From Egibacteraceae bacterium (GTDB lineage: Bacteria; Actinomycetota; Nitriliruptoria; Euzebyales; Egibacteraceae): a stretch of DNA of 64,000 nucleotides. The stretch covers positions 1 to 64,000 of the forward strand of contig JAUJNX010000010.1 in the NCBI GenBank assembly GCA_030447925.1, in the 5' to 3' direction. Below, in pieces: positions 61,698 to 64,000 of this stretch (position 1 is its first letter; the number at the start of each line of letters is the position of its first letter). The notes under the pieces are model-generated. The model saw only the letters and a list, made by a program, of their open reading frames with translations. It did not search any database and was not told where the DNA came from. The translations under genes and the position numbers were made by a program.

Positions 61698-62795
61698 TTA
61701 CGCGACGGCGACGATCGCGGCGACCGGTCCGCCCCCTGACGGCCCCTGGTGCAGCGCCGCGACCGACACGAACACCGCCGGGTCGCCCACGGCGGCGGCC
61801 GCGACCCCGCCGACGGCGGCCTTGAGGTGGCGGTGGTGGTGGACGTCGGAGTCGTCGAGGGCGACCTGGCGGCGCCCGCGCAGGACCGCCCGCGGGTCCG
61901 CCTCGCACTTGAGGAACACGTTGACGAGCCGGTCGCCGAGGTCCGCGGCGCGGGGGCGGTCGGGCAGGTCCAGCCCCGCCGAGCGGATGGCGTCATAGAT
62001 CCCGTCGACGTCGAGGGCGTCGCGCATGACCGCGTGGCCGATCCGGTAGCGGCCCCCGGCGCCCGCCGCGTTGCCGACCACGACGATCTGCGCGCGGTCC
62101 AGCTCCACCCCCGACGAGCACGACGCCACCGACGAGTACAGCCCGACGTCGCGGCCGATCTGGTCCGCCGCGGGCATCGCGATCTCGCCGAGGGCGACGC
62201 CGATGCCCAGCGCGGTGGTGCCGTTGGACAGGTTCATGGAGTCCAGCGGCTCGTCGGTGGCGACGTCGTGGCCGCGCGCGCGGGCGTCGTTGATGGTGTC
62301 CATGGTCAGCAGCGGGGTCTTGGTCTGCACGTAGTGGACCTCCGCGGGGTCGGTGATGCCCGCGTCGGCCATCGCCCGGCGCACGCCCTCGGCCACCTTC
62401 TCCACCATCGCGGGCCGCCCGATGTCCTCCGGCAGGATGGTCTCGCTCAGCGCGATGCCGATCGCCAGCCGGGGGTCCGACCCCCCGCCGCCGTCCCCGC
62501 CGGTGCGGGCGAAGACCGTCGCGTGGGGGGTCAGCACGCCGTCGGTGCCACCGGACCAGACCATCGGCACCTGGGCGACCTCCTCGGGCGACCGCGTCCC
62601 GCGCGCGACGAGCACGTCGCGGAACGCGCCGTCGGCGAGGATGCGGGTGAAGTCGTTGACCCCGCCGTTGCCCTCCGTCTTGCCGATGACGGCCACGACC
62701 TCGTCGGCGGCGAACCGCCCCTCGTCCAGCGCGCGGGCCAGGCCCGACGCGTCCGTGACACTGCCCAGCACGACCTTGGCGACCTCGACCGGCAT
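61698..62795 (-). CDS. Ring-opening cyclic amide hydrolase (barbiturase/cyanuric acid hydrolase family)
   Basis: 365 residues in three similar repeats, each giving one Lys and one Ser: Lys39 in [16 protein letters not shown] with Ser81 in [14 protein letters not shown]; Lys159 in YVQTKTPLL with Ser227/228 in ASCSSGVEL; Lys296 in FLKCEAD with Ser344 in [18 protein letters not shown]. The family is confined to barbiturases and cyanuric acid hydrolases plus uncharacterised relatives. The third Ser block differs from the usual SGGAEHQGP. It is the first gene of the cluster, with ribosome site AAGGGGAA, and is divergent from the MatB-like gene. Malonate-linked neighbours favour barbiturate. Confidence 0.9.
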   Translation of the reverse strand: MPVEVAKVVLGSVTDASGLARALDEGRFAADEVVAVIGKTEGNGGVNDFTRILADGAFRDVLVARGTRSPEEVAQVPMVWSGGTDGVLTPHATVFARTGGDGGGGSDPRLAIGIALSETILPEDIGRPAMVEKVAEGVRRAMADAGITDPAEVHYVQTKTPLLTMDTINDARARGHDVATDEPLDSMNLSNGTTALGIGVALGEIAMPAADQIGRDVGLYSSVASCSSGVELDRAQIVVVGNAAGAGGRYRIGHAVMRDALDVDGIYDAIRSAGLDLPDRPRAADLGDRLVNVFLKCEADPRAVLRGRRQVALDDSDVHHHRHLKAAVGGVAAAAVGDPAVFVSVAALHQGPSGGGPVAAIVAVA

Positions 62796-62824
62796 GCCCT
62801 GTTCCCCTTGCTCTCGGCTGGCGG

Positions 62825-62830
62825 CACCCT
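62825..62830 (+). promoter_or_regulatory. Leaderless -10 of the MatB-like gene
   Basis: CACCCT ends six bases before ATG 62837, matching the spacing at other genes in this window. The divergent hydrolase start is only 41 bases away, so both promoters share this short region. Confidence 0.35.
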
Positions 62831-62836
62831 ACCGGG

Positions 62837-64000
62837 ATGGTGCGACAGGACGAGACCGGCCCCGCGGCGGGCGTGCACGTGCCGCCGGGCGCCGACGCCG
62901 ACCTGCTGCCCGGCGGCAGCCTGCCGGGCAGCTGGACGGCCCGCTGGGCGGCGCGGCCGGCCTGGCCGCAGCTGCGCGACGTCGACGGGCGCTGGTTGTC
63001 CAGCCTGGAGCTGGAGGAGCGCAGCCGCCGGGTGGCGGCCCGGCTGCGCGGCGCGGGCCTGGCGCCGGGGGACCGGGTCGTGGTGTCCGCGGCGGCCTCG
63101 GCCGCCCTGGTCGTCGCCCACGTGGGCGCGCTGCGCGCCGGGCTCGTCGTCGTGCCGGTCAACGCGGCCTACACCCGGACCGAGGTCGCGGCGCTCGCCG
63201 CGGACGCGTGCCCGCGGGCGGCGGTCGTGGACGACCCCGAGCGCGGCCGCTGGCTGGGGGAGGACGTCGTGGTCGTCGACCCCGCCGTCGACCTGCCCGA
63301 CGGGCCGGAGGACGGCCTGGACGCCGCCGGCCCGGACGACGCCGCGGTGCTCATCTACACCTCGGGGACGACGGGTCGTCCGAAGGGGGCGCCGCTCACC
63401 CACGCCAACCTGCTGGCGGGGGCCGCCGCGGTCGGTCTCGCCTGGCGCTGGGCGCCGGAGGATCGCCTGCTGCTGACCCTGCCCCTGTTCCACGTCCACG
63501 GCCTGGGCGTCGGCCTGCACGGCACCCTGACCGCCGGGGCGTCGGCGGTCCTGCGCCCCGGCTTCGACGCCGCGGACGTGGCCGCGCGCGCCGGTGACGC
63601 CACGCTGTTCTTCGGCGTCCCCGCGATCTACCAGCGCCTGGTCGCCTCCGGGCACGCGCCCGCGCTGCGCGGGCTGCGGCTGTGCGTGTCGGGGTCCGCG
63701 CCCCTGCCGCCGTCGCTCGCCGCCGCCGTCGCGGCCGCCACCGGCGAGGTCCCGCTGGAGCGCTACGGCATGACCGAGACGATGATGCTGACCTCCAACC
63801 CCTACGCGGGTGAGCGCCGCCCGGGCACCGTCGGCCTGCCCCTGCCGGGCGTCGACGTGCGCCTGGCCGGGGACGGGGAGATCCAGGTGCGCGGGCCCAA
63901 CGTCATCGCGGGCTACTGGCGCCGCCCCGACGCCGACGCCGACGCGTTCACCGCCGACGGCTGGTTCCGCACCGGCGACCTCGGCGAGCACGACGACGCC
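62837..64000 (+). CDS. MatB-like malonyl-CoA synthetase (partial, runs off the window)
   Basis: 388 codons, open at the window end. The ANL adenylating-enzyme core has LIYTSGTTGRPKGAPLTHAN near 172, LPLFHVHGLGVGLHGTLTAG near 215, LFFGVPAIYQRL, VSGSAPLPPSL, LERYGMTETMM near 310 and IQVRGPNVIAGYWRRPDA. LPLFHVHGL, the FGVP-Y-R block, RYGMTET and GTVGLPLPGV closely follow the Streptomyces MatB pattern. Predicted reaction: malonate + CoA + ATP to malonyl-CoA. Divergence from the ring-opening hydrolase links malonate to the cluster. Confidence 0.85.
   Translation, partial: MVRQDETGPAAGVHVPPGADADLLPGGSLPGSWTARWAARPAWPQLRDVDGRWLSSLELEERSRRVAARLRGAGLAPGDRVVVSAAASAALVVAHVGALRAGLVVVPVNAAYTRTEVAALAADACPRAAVVDDPERGRWLGEDVVVVDPAVDLPDGPEDGLDAAGPDDAAVLIYTSGTTGRPKGAPLTHANLLAGAAAVGLAWRWAPEDRLLLTLPLFHVHGLGVGLHGTLTAGASAVLRPGFDAADVAARAGDATLFFGVPAIYQRLVASGHAPALRGLRLCVSGSAPLPPSLAAAVAAATGEVPLERYGMTETMMLTSNPYAGERRPGTVGLPLPGVDVRLAGDGEIQVRGPNVIAGYWRRPDADADAFTADGWFRTGDLGEHDDA

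Overview
The window comes from a very high-GC actinobacterium. It carries the Pup-proteasome system (arc, dop, pup, prcB, prcA, pafA, pafB, pafC), coenzyme-F420-type enzymes, a DUF4193 protein and a tatA-tatC-helY block. GTG starts are very common and many neighbouring genes overlap by GTGA or ATGA. I cannot name the genus; a deep-branching class such as Nitriliruptoria is only a guess.

Layout. 1-10.7 kb: unlinked housekeeping and accessory genes (LLM oxidoreductase, two VOC proteins, AAA ATPase, acyltransferase, patatin, LysE exporter with a divergent Lrp regulator, double DUF427, tRNA-Leu(GAG), N-formylglutamate amidohydrolase-like, DHH-like, DUF1802, GNAT). 10.7-15.6 kb: trmI, arc, dop and a HAD phosphatase. 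15.6-17.1 kb: an ArsR/SRPBCC pair with palindromic operators and a VapBC module. 17.2-20.3 kb: pup-prcB-prcA-pafA. 20.4-23.6 kb: a PBP1A with PASTA domain on the opposite strand. 23.7-31.3 kb: pafB-pafC, a zinc-ribbon protein, tatA, tatC, helY-like helicase and a lipid-kinase-like gene. 31.3-40.5 kb: alpha-carbonic anhydrase, M24 peptidase, acyl-CoA dehydrogenase, RNase H, YtcJ-type amidohydrolase, DUF4193, lnt and tRNA-Glu(UUC). 40.5-43.7 kb: a lower-GC island just 3' of tRNA-Glu, with an HFCD flavoprotein and an XRE/TPR regulator. 43.7-45.0 kb: two putative F420 enzymes.

45.0-64.0 kb is the most interesting part. Fifteen tightly packed minus-strand genes encode, in transcription order, a barbiturase/cyanurate-hydrolase-family enzyme, a NitT/TauT ABC transporter with a THI5-like binding protein, an asparaginase-family amidase, three proteins related to E. 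coli AllH/AllF/AllG (oxamate carbamoyltransferase, formerly YlbF/FdrA/YlbE), a three-subunit molybdenum hydroxylase with a CoxG-like protein, and HyuA/HyuB. A MatB-like malonyl-CoA synthetase is divergent from the first gene. I infer an oxidative pyrimidine (uracil/barbiturate) pathway: ring hydroxylation to barbiturate, ring opening to ureidomalonate, phosphorolysis to malonamate plus carbamoyl phosphate (in place of a ureidomalonase), deamidation to malonate, and activation to malonyl-CoA. The step order and substrates are hypotheses.

Data quality. Seven conserved genes (lysE-like, dop, prcB, pafA, lipid kinase-like, acyl-CoA dehydrogenase, fdrA/allF-like) are each broken by one apparently missing base. 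Three of these are GGGGG read as GGGG. These are most likely sequencing errors. They are annotated as single genes with the frameshift stated.
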